Source: DAOUJH01 sp965248955 (GTDB lineage: Bacteria; Chloroflexota; Dehalococcoidia; Lucifugimonadales; QGNO01). From it: 64,000 nt of DNA. Made by a program: the position numbers and the translations under genes. The stretch is taken from the NCBI GenBank assembly GCA_965248955.1, contig OZ252212.1, positions 1,550,001-1,614,000 on the forward strand, written 5' to 3'. The notes beneath the pieces were generated by a model. It saw only the letters and a program-made list of their open reading frames with translations, had not been told where the DNA came from and ran no database searches. The stretch's first letter is position 1, and every line of letters begins with the position of its first letter. Positions 43,101 through 50,196 of the stretch are shown here, in pieces.

Positions 43101-43271
43101 GTGATTTCAGCCGCCGACTTCAAGCCGCCCAAGCAGATATACGACGTTTTCACGGATATCACGGGGCGCATAGACCCCCATCTTCACAGCTTGCAGCAGA
43201 TCAAGGACAAGGACCTGGAGGAGTTCGTCAATCTGCTCCACGAGATAGAGGTGCCGCCAATAGTCCCCTAG
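40104..43271 (+). CDS. Large BNR/sortilin-like beta-propeller protein
   Basis: 1055 residues, the largest gene here. Residues 1-about 690 carry many BNR/Asp-box repeats of the type S.DGG..W (TSDGGTYWENV, STDGGATWANV, SADGGKNWERV, SLDGGDTWQDL, STDGGRTYNQV, SRDGGKSWQDV), which form a multi-blade propeller as in VPS10/sortilin and glycosyl-hydrolase-like proteins. About 690-820 is a beta-rich linker, and the last 200 residues are helical. No signal peptide is visible. GTG start with AAGGAG eight bases upstream. The substrate is unknown; perhaps scaffolding or glycan/peptide binding. Confidence 0.8.
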   Translation: MPVEKEISASVINSLRWRNIGPPRGGRVVAVAGHPTQDMVFYFGACTGGVWKTSDGGTYWENVSDAFFKTSAVGAIAVADSDPNVIYAGMGEACIRGNVSYGDGVYKSTDGGATWANVGLQDTRHIARVRVHPQDPDLVYVAALGHAYGPNGERGVFRSADGGKNWERVLFISDNTGAIDLTFDPTNPRILFATTWQVHRTPWSLNGGGPESGIFRSLDGGDTWQDLSGRLGLPQGIKGRIGITASAARPGRVWVTIEADPPGVFRSDDNGETWQLVSDSLDVQARPWYYQHIFADPKDAETVWILNSSVWKSTDGGRTYNQVNTPHGDNHDLWIDPRNPLRMVEGNDGGATVTFNGGDTWSTIYNQPTAQFYHVDTDNQFPYRVYGTQQDNSAISVPSRTHKGVIPWGDCYTVGSSESGYIAVHPDDPNIVFSGAIGSSPGGGGNLLRYDHSTGQVRIVTVWPEFYTGWGARDMKYRFQWTYPIKFSPHDSNVLYVTGNMVFRSTDQGDSWEAISPDLTRHDPSTLEPSGGPITRDTSGAETYATIFAFAESPLEKGLFWAGSDDGLVHVSRDGGKSWQDVTPKDLGEWTLITMIEPSPHDPAAAYMTATRYKMDDPRPMLFKTLDYGATWTSIVVGIGEDDYLRCVREDTVNPALLYAGSETGAYVSFDQGAAWQPLQSNLPAVPVYDLAVKNDDLVAATHGRSFWILDDVTRLRQISQDVAGKRAHLFKPRDTYRPAAPFGARRGSAGKNYMLSLGAPIAYYETKDEMGNVVQKLLDAGENPPSGVILTYYLKDAPEGELNLTFSDSKGGLIKTFSNLKPEQPSQHQPEDPRLPANQGGNSFVWDMRYPYARKVPDDKALDPVTTGPLAPPGTYTATLTVDGESQTQSFQLLKDPRVAASQQDFDEQFAAALQVRDKLSEVTNAILDLRSIREQTEEWAKRAESSPAADTVTAAAQGLKDKLTAIENELMQTGYGGERDRLHIQTKLNRKLAELMNVISAADFKPPKQIYDVFTDITGRIDPHLHSLQQIKDKDLEEFVNLLHEIEVPPIVP

Positions 43272-43379
43272 CTCCCGTTCACTCTGAGCCTAAAGTTAAC
43301 CATAAGCATAGCCGAAGGGAAGGGAGTGAGCGGGAGAAAAAGCGCTCATGGTGAGTCTGTCGAACCAGATGAGCGCTTT
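43272..43379. repeat. Two adjacent palindromes (REP-like)
   Basis: First: CTCCCGTTCACTC (43272-43284) with GAGTGAGCGGGAG (43324-43336), one mismatch. Second: AAAGCGCTCAT (43339-43349) with ATGAGCGCTTT (43369-43379), perfect, around GGTGAGTCTGTCGAACC. The inner piece resembles the common GGTGAGCTTGTCGAACC intergenic palindrome. They could also act as bidirectional terminators between convergent genes, although T-runs are short. Confidence 0.55.
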
Positions 43380-43420
43380 GCCGCGTGTGGCGTATGACAT
43401 ATCGGCGCTTAGGATCGAAC

Positions 43421-44011
43421 CTAAGGGTAGAGTATATAGTCGGAGAGAGTCGCTACCTCCGTTTCGCTGAATATCGGTGTCCCGTAGGAAATGTAACGGA
43501 CAATTTCCTGGAGGGTCAGAATTTTCACATGCTGGTATTCTTCTCGTGGCTTATGGTTCATGAGCAAAATGATGTTCCTTGGAGAGATTTTCCTGTCTCC
43601 CCAGTTTCCTGAAAATACTCGCCACATCCCTCCATTTCTAACTGCATCATTCAACAGTACAAACATGGTGAAGCTGTGTCTGTTCAATTGTTTTACCGGG
43701 GAGAACAAATCTCGGCTTTCTACCGAATCTTTGCTCCAATTCTTGGTCTCAACTAGATAGATGCCGGTCGGTCCAATGACGATGTGATCTATCTGTACCG
43801 AGTATATTCTGTCATTTTCCCTTCTGTTGTAGATTGGTTTAGCAAACTTTAATCTGTAGTCATTGATGACTGTGTACGAGTCCGGCAGCTTCGATAACTC
43901 TTGCAATGCCCGCTCTTCACCTTCTGCGCCGTAGAACAGTGAGCGATTGGCTTGGAATATCGATAATGTTCTTTGGTGTTTTGCAATTTCGCTGGATGAG
44001 TATGTTGCATC
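43421..44011 (-). pseudogene. NERD-domain gene, 3' fragment cut by IS3
   Basis: Open frame from the IS junction to the stop, about 196 codons. It includes SIFQANRSLFYGAEGEERAL, LPDSYTVINDYRL, then SVQIDHIVIGPTGIYLVETK and a NWSKDSVES segment, all typical of nuclease-related NERD domains. The conserved QIDH...ETK core is intact. The frame has no proper start: the IS3-family end stops it at a TGA. It is the C-terminal part of a gene whose coiled-coil N-terminal part lies at 46325-46807 beyond the IS. A TTG at 43906 could give a truncated product. Confidence 0.7.
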
Positions 44012-44015
44012 TCAA

Positions 44016-44429
44016 GTGGACCCCATCATCAGGACAGCGGTGAGGCTAAAATAAGAGAGTCTACCGCTGGGGTGTCTCGTAACCTTCATCCGATGGTAAG
44101 GCTTGTGGATGTTCCAGTAAACACCTTTGTGGGCTCACTGCTTGGAACACCTGACCCGGTGACCGATAGCCCAGGGCTTGATGGGGCCGCTCTTGGTTGT
44201 AGAAGGCCAGATAAGCCCCATCAAGTGGACCCCATCATCAGGACAGCGGTGAGGCTAAAATAAGAGAGTCTACCGCTGGGGTGTCTCGTAACCTTCATCC
44301 GATGGTAAGGCTTGTGGATGTTCCAGTAAACACCTTTGTGGGCTCACTGCTTGGAACACCTGACCCGGTGACCGATAGCCCAGGGCTTGATGGGGCCGCT
44401 CTTGGTTGTAGAAGGCCAGATAAGCCCCA
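44016..44429. repeat. 209-bp direct repeat at the IS3 left end
   Basis: The stretch TCAAGTGGACCCC... through ...ATAAGCCCCA is present twice in tandem, at 44012-44220 and 44221-44429, with no difference that I can see. It holds the left IS end and the last part of orfB. Confidence 0.85.
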
Positions 44430-44956
44430 ATCCCCTTTCTGGCCTCAGTCCCATTTTGGTATGCCTTCAGGTACACCTCCTCGTACTTGATGCTGCGCCA
44501 CAGCCGTTCCACGAAGACGTTGTCCATGCACCGGCCCCTGCCGTCCATGCTCACTTGAACGCCTTGCGCCAGCAGCATGCTGGTGAAGGCCTCGCTGGTG
44601 AAGGCTGAAGATCTGTGGCCGACCCTTGCTCAATAAGCCGCAACACAGAAGTCTACCTCCAGGGTGTTGGACAGCCGCCAGGCCAGCACGTAGCGGCTGT
44701 GCCAGTCCATGATGGCCACCAAGTAGAGGAAACCCCGAGCCATGGGTATGTAGGTGATGTCGGTGGCCCACACCTGGTTGACCCGGTTGATCTCCAGCCC
44801 CCTGAGCAGGTATGGATAGACCTTATGCCCTGGGTTTGGCTTGCTGGTGTTGGGACGCCGGTAGATGGCCTCCAGGCCTATCAGCTGCATCAGCCGGCGG
44901 ACCCGCTTGCGGTTGACCTGGTGTCCGTGATTTCTAATCCTTCTGGAGCCGTAGAA
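44270..44956 (-). pseudogene. IS3-family orfB transposase, broken copy
   Basis: Holds an orfB C-terminus (ERLWRSIKYEEVYLKAYQN, then AYLAFYNQERPHQALGYRS) and the central part (NQVWATDITYIPMARGFLYL) in different frames. Relative to the copy at 45147 it has lost about 24 bases around the second catalytic Asp (no NTDQGSQFTS) and about a dozen bases elsewhere, so it cannot give a working transposase. Confidence 0.75.
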
Positions 44957-45146
44957 ACCTTTGTGGGCTCACTGCTTGGAACACCTGACCCGGTGACCGA
45001 TAGCCCAGGGTTCCACCTTGATGGTAGGCCGACCTCTTGGTCCTTCTCCTGGCGTCCAGCACCATTTTCAAAGAGGTGCGGCGCCCCCTGAGTCAAGGCC
45101 TTCTTCCAGGCATGGATCTGGCTCGGGTGGACTTCAAACCGGCTGG

Positions 45147-45968
45147 CTAGCTCTGCAATGGTGTGCTCCCCCTGAGCGCGGCCAAAGCCTCTTGGTTGTA
45201 GAAGGCCAGATAAGCCACCTGTCCAATCCCCTTTCTGGCCTCAGTCCCATTTTGGTATGCCTTCAGGTACACCTCCTCGTACTTGATGCTGCGCCACAGC
45301 CGTTCCACGAAGACGTTGTCCATGCACCGGCCCCTGCCGTCCATGCTCACTTGAACGCCTTGCGCCAGCAGCATGCTGGTGAAGGCCTCGCTGGTGAACT
45401 GGCTGCCCTGGTCGGTGTTGAAGATCTGTGGCCGACCCTTGCTCAAGGCCTCTTCCAGAGCCGCAACACAGAAGTCTACCTCCAGGGTGTTGGACAGCCG
45501 CCAGGCCAGCACGTAGCGGCTGTGCCAGTCCATGATGGCCACCAAGTAGAGGAAACCCCGAGCCATGGGTATGTAGGTGATGTCGGTGGCCCACACCTGG
45601 TTGACCCGGTTGATCTCCAGCCCCCTGAGCAGGTATGGATAGACCTTATGCCCTGGGTTTGGCTTGCTGGTGTTGGGACGCCGGTAGATGGCCTCCAGGC
45701 CTATCAGCTGCATCAGCCGGCGGACCCGCTTGCGGTTGACCTGGTGTCCGTGATTTCTGAGCCAGGCAGTCATCCTTCTGGAGCCGTAGAAAGGTGTCTT
45801 CAGGTACTGTTGGTCTATGAGGGCCATCAACTCCAAGTCCTCGGCGCCGGCCTCGGTTGGCAGGTAGTACAACGAGGAGCGGCTGATACCCAGCAAGGCG
45901 CACTGGCGCACCAGAGACAGCTTCGGTTCTTCTCGGTCAATCATGGCCCGGCGTTGGGACCGGCTCAC
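45147..45968 (-). CDS. IS3-family orfB transposase, C-terminally truncated
   Basis: 273 codons. DDE-type rve domain: Asp in VWATDITYIP, Asp in FNTDQGSQFTS and Glu in NVFVERLWRSIKYEE are all present, with an N-terminal HTH_21-like part (LVRQCALLGISRSSLYYLP). The last about 13 residues come from a junction with an orfA fragment; the normal end (ERPHQALGYRSPGQVF...) is missing. It starts after orfA at a slippery TTTTTTG (near 45986), consistent with a programmed -1 frameshift. Function doubtful. Confidence 0.75.
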   Translation of the reverse strand: MSRSQRRAMIDREEPKLSLVRQCALLGISRSSLYYLPTEAGAEDLELMALIDQQYLKTPFYGSRRMTAWLRNHGHQVNRKRVRRLMQLIGLEAIYRRPNTSKPNPGHKVYPYLLRGLEINRVNQVWATDITYIPMARGFLYLVAIMDWHSRYVLAWRLSNTLEVDFCVAALEEALSKGRPQIFNTDQGSQFTSEAFTSMLLAQGVQVSMDGRGRCMDNVFVERLWRSIKYEEVYLKAYQNGTEARKGIGQVAYLAFYNQEALAALRGSTPLQS

Positions 45969-46249
45969 AACCCGAAGCTCCGTGACAAAAAATCCCGTTC
46001 CACCTTGAGCTGCCCAATCTGTTGGTAGAGCTGGGCAGTGAGGACCTCTTGGTCCTTCTCCTGGCGTCCAGCACCATTTTCAAAGAGGTGCGGCGCCCCC
46101 TGAGTCAAGGCCTTCTTCCAGGCATGGATCTGGCTCGGGTGGACTTCAAACCGGCTGGCTAGCTCTGCAATGGTGTGCTCCCCCTGGAGCGCGGCCAAAG
46201 CCACTTTGGCCTTGAAGACTGGGCTGTGCTTCTTACGTGTTTGCTTCAT
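45965..46249 (-). CDS. IS3-family orfA
   Basis: 94 residues, HTH_Tnp_1 type: KQTRKKHSPVFKAKVALAAL, then HTIAELASRFEVHPSQIHAW and a leucine-zipper-like C-terminus LTAQLYQQIGQLKVERDFL. It ends at the shift site to orfB. Confidence 0.85.
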   Translation of the reverse strand: MKQTRKKHSPVFKAKVALAALQGEHTIAELASRFEVHPSQIHAWKKALTQGAPHLFENGAGRQEKDQEVLTAQLYQQIGQLKVERDFLSRSFGL

Positions 46250-46294
46250 GTCCTGCTCCTTGTTTCCGTCCTATTTTAGGAGCGGGACTCTCTC

Positions 46295-46807
46295 TTAGCC
46301 ACCTGTCCGAATTTTGGGGTCCACCTCAATCCATCTTTCTGGGTTGGCCTTTTTACTCTTAATGTCAGATTCAATGCGGGCAACATCTTCCAACGATCGC
46401 CTAAACGGTCTTTCAACTTCACTGCTTAAGGAACTCTCAAGAACCGCCTTTCTTTTTGAGATTCTTCGATTCTTAACAGATGCAACTACTCTTCCTAAAA
46501 AGTTTGTCGGGGGATTGGTTGCATTCATCCCTGTTTTAAGCATCCTGAGTTCAGCAAGCAGTTCATCCTCCCGTCTCTTGATTCTGTTGTTTAGGTCAGA
46601 TGATAGCTCCTGATACTTCGACTCGAGATTTGCTATATCTTGCAACAAGCGCGCTCTGCTATTCTCCGTTATTTTCTGGATTGTATCCTTGTAGCTGGCA
46701 CGAAATTTACGGATAGAATCCAGTGTCTCAAAGCCACCTATGCCTGATTCCTTGAGTAACTCGACGAGTTGGTTTAGGCAGCCAATCTGTCCATGTATTA
46801 TTGCCAT
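46295..46807 (-). pseudogene. NERD-domain gene, 5' coiled-coil fragment cut by IS3
   Basis: 170 codons from ATG 46807. Mostly helical and charged: LQDIANLESKYQELSSDL, then NNRIKRREDELLAELRML form a coiled coil. The last residues after WIE (VDPKIRTGG) are encoded by the IS end, so the gene is cut there. Together with the fragment at 43421-44011 it makes a coiled coil plus NERD layout known in other bacteria. Removing the IS and one CTCAA repeat does not join the two frames by my reading (offset of one base), so another small change must exist. Confidence 0.7.
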
Positions 46808-46991
46808 TGGGTGACCCTTGTCTTATGGTTCCCTGCGATCACTACCTGTTCGAGCGCGTCTCCGGCCAGCTCAGCCCTCGAGGGGACGTAACCCTTGTCA
46901 AGCCTATTATGCCATTCCTGAGCAAGAGCGATTGGGTTCACCGTCTATTGGAGGCGATAGCGCCCAGACCTCTCTGCGAATCTGTAATAAT

Positions 46992-47723
46992 ATGGCTACA
47001 CTGATGCGGGTCAGTGGATTATCCAACCTTCTTGAAGCATGGTCGGCATGGAGAGAAAACTCACTCGTGGACCTGGAAAAGGAAAAGAGACGGCTCCTAG
47101 GGCTGATTTACAGGGAAGTCAAAGACCGCAGAGTGGTGGACGCCATGGCAAGGGTGCCCAGAGAGGCGTTCGTGCCCGCAGCCAGCAGACACCTTGCCTA
47201 TGAAGACATTCCACTGCCCATAGGCGATGGGCAGACGGTATCTCAACCGCTGATTGTGGCCATGATGGTTTCCATGCTCAACCTCAAGCCCGGAGACAAA
47301 GTCCTGGAGGTAGGCACGGGATCGGGGTATCAGGCGGCGGTGCTTTCGCTCCTCGCCAAAGAGGTGATTACCACGGAACGGTTGAAGGTTCTTGCGGATA
47401 GTGCAAGGGAGCGTTTGCAGTCTCTGGGCTATCACAACGTCACGGTGCATCAGGCAGGCGATGTCCTGGGGAGGAGCAAGGATTCCCCGTTCGACGCCAT
47501 AATAGTTGCCGCCGCAGCGCCTCGACTGCCCAGGGTGCTGCTCGAGCAGTTGAGCGAAGGTGGCCGTATGGTGATCCCGGTGGGCTCGCGGAGCTTGCAA
47601 GACCTTCTGCTCTTCACGAAATCGCACGACGGCTATTCCGTGAAGAACCACGGGTCGTGTCGCTTCGTCCCGCTGGTGGGGGCTGGAGCTTGGACTGAGC
47701 ACGAGGCCGGGGATACAAGCTAA
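46992..47723 (+). CDS. pcm: Protein-L-isoaspartate O-methyltransferase
   Basis: SAM-dependent repair of isoaspartyl residues. About 244 residues from ATG 46992 (47004 also possible). Motifs: VPREAFVPAASRHLAYEDIP, then IGDGQTVSQPLIVAMM, the SAM motif VLEVGTGSGYQAAVLS and FDAIIVAAAAPRLP. The open frame extends back to 46818 without family features, so I trimmed it. A TAATAA box just before the start suggests a short or absent leader. Followed by an integral-membrane zincin gene. Confidence 0.88.
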   Translation: MATLMRVSGLSNLLEAWSAWRENSLVDLEKEKRRLLGLIYREVKDRRVVDAMARVPREAFVPAASRHLAYEDIPLPIGDGQTVSQPLIVAMMVSMLNLKPGDKVLEVGTGSGYQAAVLSLLAKEVITTERLKVLADSARERLQSLGYHNVTVHQAGDVLGRSKDSPFDAIIVAAAAPRLPRVLLEQLSEGGRMVIPVGSRSLQDLLLFTKSHDGYSVKNHGSCRFVPLVGAGAWTEHEAGDTS

Positions 47724-47765
47724 GGGGGCCTCTTCCGAAGAGTCCTGGAACAGGAGGTGTGACGG

Positions 47766-48374
47766 GTGAGTACGCGGAATCTGCCGCCGGGCTACGTCGA
47801 GATAGACACATGGACTCCCAGTAGGTTGTCCGGGAGAGATTGGGTTGCTCTGGTCATCGCATTTGTGATTCTGGCGTATGTTTCTCTCCAGCTCATGGCC
47901 CTGTCCCAGTTGGCATTCGCCGGCGTGGACAGCTTCACCGTAAAGCAGGATGTTCTCATTGCCGGGCTTGTCATAGGGACAGTAGCTGGGGTCGTGCTGC
48001 ATGAGCTGGCCCACGCCATCGCCTTCTCAGCGTACGGCGGACGCCCGCGTTTTGGATTCAAGCTCTGGACCAAGTTCGGCCCGGTCTTCTGGGTGGGAGC
48101 CCCCGGCTGCTACCTGAGAAGGGCAAAATTCACAGTGGCGGCGCTTGCGCCGCCGGTGCTCCTGACGGTGCTATTGCCGCCTGCTCTGCTTCTTGCCCCC
48201 GTGGGCGGCCTTGCCCACTTCTCCGCCTTTATAGCGTTTCTCCTGGGAGTCTCGGGGTCGGCGGGCGATGTTGTCATCCTTATTAAGGTGATGCAATATC
48301 CCCGTAGTGCACTTTTTGAGGATGCCGGCGACGGGTTCAAGGTGTACTCAAAACGAGATGATATAATTTCGTGA
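47766..48374 (+). CDS. DUF3267-type integral-membrane putative zincin
   Basis: 202 residues, four to five membrane spans. The zinc site HELAHA is at about residue 79-84 inside a span (VVLHELAHAIAFSAYGGRPR), followed by GAPGCYLRRAKFTVAALAPP and a late LLGVSGSAGDVVILIKVM. This is the DUF3267 layout, related to site-2-type proteases; the substrate is unknown. GTG start. Its stop overlaps an in-frame GTG of gatB (GTGA). Confidence 0.75.
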   Translation: MSTRNLPPGYVEIDTWTPSRLSGRDWVALVIAFVILAYVSLQLMALSQLAFAGVDSFTVKQDVLIAGLVIGTVAGVVLHELAHAIAFSAYGGRPRFGFKLWTKFGPVFWVGAPGCYLRRAKFTVAALAPPVLLTVLLPPALLLAPVGGLAHFSAFIAFLLGVSGSAGDVVILIKVMQYPRSALFEDAGDGFKVYSKRDDIIS

Positions 48375-48391
48375 GGCCATCCCACGCAACC

Positions 48392-49900
48392 ATGATGACA
48401 ACCACAGTAGAGACCGGATACGAAGCGGTAATTGGGCTCGAGGTGCACGTTCAGCTCCTCACCAAGAGCAAGATGTTCTGCGCCTGCCGCGCCGGCTATC
48501 AGGGCGCCGAGCCTAACTCAGAGGTGTGTCCGGTTTGCCTGGGTATGCCCGGTGTCCTCCCCGTGATAAACAAACGTGCGGTGGAGTTTGTCATGATGAC
48601 CGGCCTGGCGCTGAACTGCGGCATCGCGGCGGAGACCAAGTTCGATAGGAAGAACTATCCCTATCCCGACCTGATGAAGGGATACCAGATCTCTCAGTAT
48701 GACCGGCCCATAGCCAGCGGCGGATGGCTGTCCATCCCGGCGGACAGCGGCGAGAAGAAGGTGTACATCAACCGCGTCCACCTGGAAGAAGACGTGGCCA
48801 AGCTGTTCCACCGCACCGGCGAAACGGGAGAGGCCTACAGCCTGTTGGACGTAAACCGCGCCGGCGTGCCCCTCATGGAGATAGTGGGCGAACCGGACCT
48901 GCGCTCGGCGGAAGAGGCCAGGCAGTATCTGATAAAGCTGCGCACCATCCTGCGTTACCTCGGTGTGTCCACCGCCAATATGGAGGAGGGCAGCTTCCGC
49001 TGCGACGCCAACATCAGCATCCGCCCCCAGGGCAGTGTCGAGCTTGGCGCCAAGGTGGAGGTGAAGAACATGAACAGCTTTCGCTCCGTGTTCCGCGCCC
49101 TGCAGTATGAAAGGGAACGCCAGGCTGCGGTCTTGGAAGAAGGAGGGCAGATTGAACAGGAGACGCGCGGCTGGCTGGAAGACAGGGGTGTGACCGCGTC
49201 GCAGCGCTCTAAGGAGCATGCCCATGATTACCGCTATTTCCCGGAGCCTGACCTGGCGCCTTTGAAGATCAGCCGTCAGTGGGTGGACGAGGTGCGGGCG
49301 AAGATGCCTGAGCTGCCGGATGCTAGGCTCCGTCGCTACGTCGACGAGCTGGGGCTGAGCGAGTACAAAGCAGGTCAGCTCATCCTGGGCACGAGCGCTG
49401 CCAGCAGCTATTTTGATTCCGCAATGAGCTACGCCGGCGATATGAGTGAAATGGAGAGGCGCAAGCGGGCCGATGTCTTGTGCAACCTTGTTCTCGGCGA
49501 TGTTACGCGGTTGTTCAACAGCATTGGCGAAGAGGTAAGCGGCGATGGGTTAGATACCAAGCACCTCTTTGAAGTCGCCGTTATGCTGGAGGAGGGTAAG
49601 CTGAGCACCAACATGGCCTCAGAAGTGCTCGACGCCTTATTTGAGTCACCCGAAAAAGTGCCGGCGGATATTGTGAAGGAGAGAGGTCTGGAGCAAATTT
49701 CCGATTCTTCCGCCATACAGGCCGCAGCAGACCGGGCCATTGGCGAGAATCCCAAGGCGGTCCAGGACTACATGAGCGGCAAGGAGACGGCGGTCAAGTT
49801 CCTGGTGGGCCAGGTGATGAAAGCAACCAGGGGCCAAGCAAACCCCGCCTTGGCCAACCAGGTTCTGCAGCAGAAGCTGGAGAGTTTGAAGAAAGGATGA
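48392..49900 (+). CDS. gatB: Aspartyl/glutamyl-tRNA amidotransferase subunit B
   Basis: 502 residues; transfers ammonia to Glu-tRNA(Gln)/Asp-tRNA(Asn). Family start YEAVIGLEVHVQLLTKSKMF, then the zinc-type CACRAGYQGAEPNSEVCPVC, LGMPGVLPVINKRAVE, and the YqeY-like C-terminal tail ending ALANQVLQQKLESL. I chose ATG 48392; a GTG at 48371 overlaps the upstream stop. A TATAAT at 48362-48367 suggests an own promoter inside the preceding gene. gatA and gatC are not adjacent. Confidence 0.95.
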   Translation: MMTTTVETGYEAVIGLEVHVQLLTKSKMFCACRAGYQGAEPNSEVCPVCLGMPGVLPVINKRAVEFVMMTGLALNCGIAAETKFDRKNYPYPDLMKGYQISQYDRPIASGGWLSIPADSGEKKVYINRVHLEEDVAKLFHRTGETGEAYSLLDVNRAGVPLMEIVGEPDLRSAEEARQYLIKLRTILRYLGVSTANMEEGSFRCDANISIRPQGSVELGAKVEVKNMNSFRSVFRALQYERERQAAVLEEGGQIEQETRGWLEDRGVTASQRSKEHAHDYRYFPEPDLAPLKISRQWVDEVRAKMPELPDARLRRYVDELGLSEYKAGQLILGTSAASSYFDSAMSYAGDMSEMERRKRADVLCNLVLGDVTRLFNSIGEEVSGDGLDTKHLFEVAVMLEEGKLSTNMASEVLDALFESPEKVPADIVKERGLEQISDSSAIQAAADRAIGENPKAVQDYMSGKETAVKFLVGQVMKATRGQANPALANQVLQQKLESLKKG

Positions 49901-49913
49901 CGTTGAGGTCAGC

Positions 49914-49941
49914 TTGACACCTGAAGCGTCCCTGGTAGAGT
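49914..49941 (+). promoter_or_regulatory. Promoter of secG
   Basis: TTGACA (49914-49919), 16-base spacer, TAGAGT (49936-49941): 6/6 and 4/6. It starts 14 bases after the gatB stop. Confidence 0.55.
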
Positions 49942-49962
49942 AGTCAGAGGGAACAAGAACAA

Positions 49963-50190
49963 ATGCAGACTTATGTAAGTATTGCGGCAATAATCCTCTC
50001 CGTTGTCCTCATAGCAGTGGTGCTGGCACAGGTCAGAGGCGGAGGCACCGGTCTGTTCGGTGCCGCCGAGGGTACGTTTCGCACCCGCCGCGGCGTAGAG
50101 CAGACCCTGTTCCGCTTCACTATTGTTCTTGGAGTTGTTTTTGTAGTGCTGTCGCTCATCGGCGTCTGGAGGCCCTGGGAACGGTTCTAG
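49963..50190 (+). CDS. secG: Preprotein translocase subunit SecG
   Basis: 75 residues with two membrane spans: IAAIILSVVLIAVVLAQV and FTIVLGVVFVVLSLIGVW. Between them is the family loop RGGGTGLFGAAEGTFRTRRG. Six bases before the SAM hydrolase gene, so probably cotranscribed. Confidence 0.92.
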   Translation: MQTYVSIAAIILSVVLIAVVLAQVRGGGTGLFGAAEGTFRTRRGVEQTLFRFTIVLGVVFVVLSLIGVWRPWERF

Positions 50191-50196
50191 GGAGCC

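Larger units (their letters stand above)
44016..46324 (-). mobile_element. IS3-family element cluster, scrambled multi-copy insertion
   Basis: Both outer ends are GTGGACCCC (inverted repeats, extending to ...GGACAG), flanked by a 5-bp direct repeat CTCAA (44011-44015 and 46325-46329). The inside is a mosaic: a 209-bp left-end copy repeated at 44012 and 44221; a defective orfB at about 44270-44956; an orfB 3'-end piece (44957-45011); an orfA piece (45012-45182); then a nearly complete orfB-orfA and right end. No single intact element is present. Confidence 0.8.

Noticed and set aside
44016..46324. CRISPR-like or satellite repeat array
   Set aside because: The repeats are long, irregular pieces of one IS3-family element with IS ends, not short spaced units.
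46818..46991. N-terminal extension of pcm
   Set aside because: The stretch has no family features; ATG 46992 fits the usual start.
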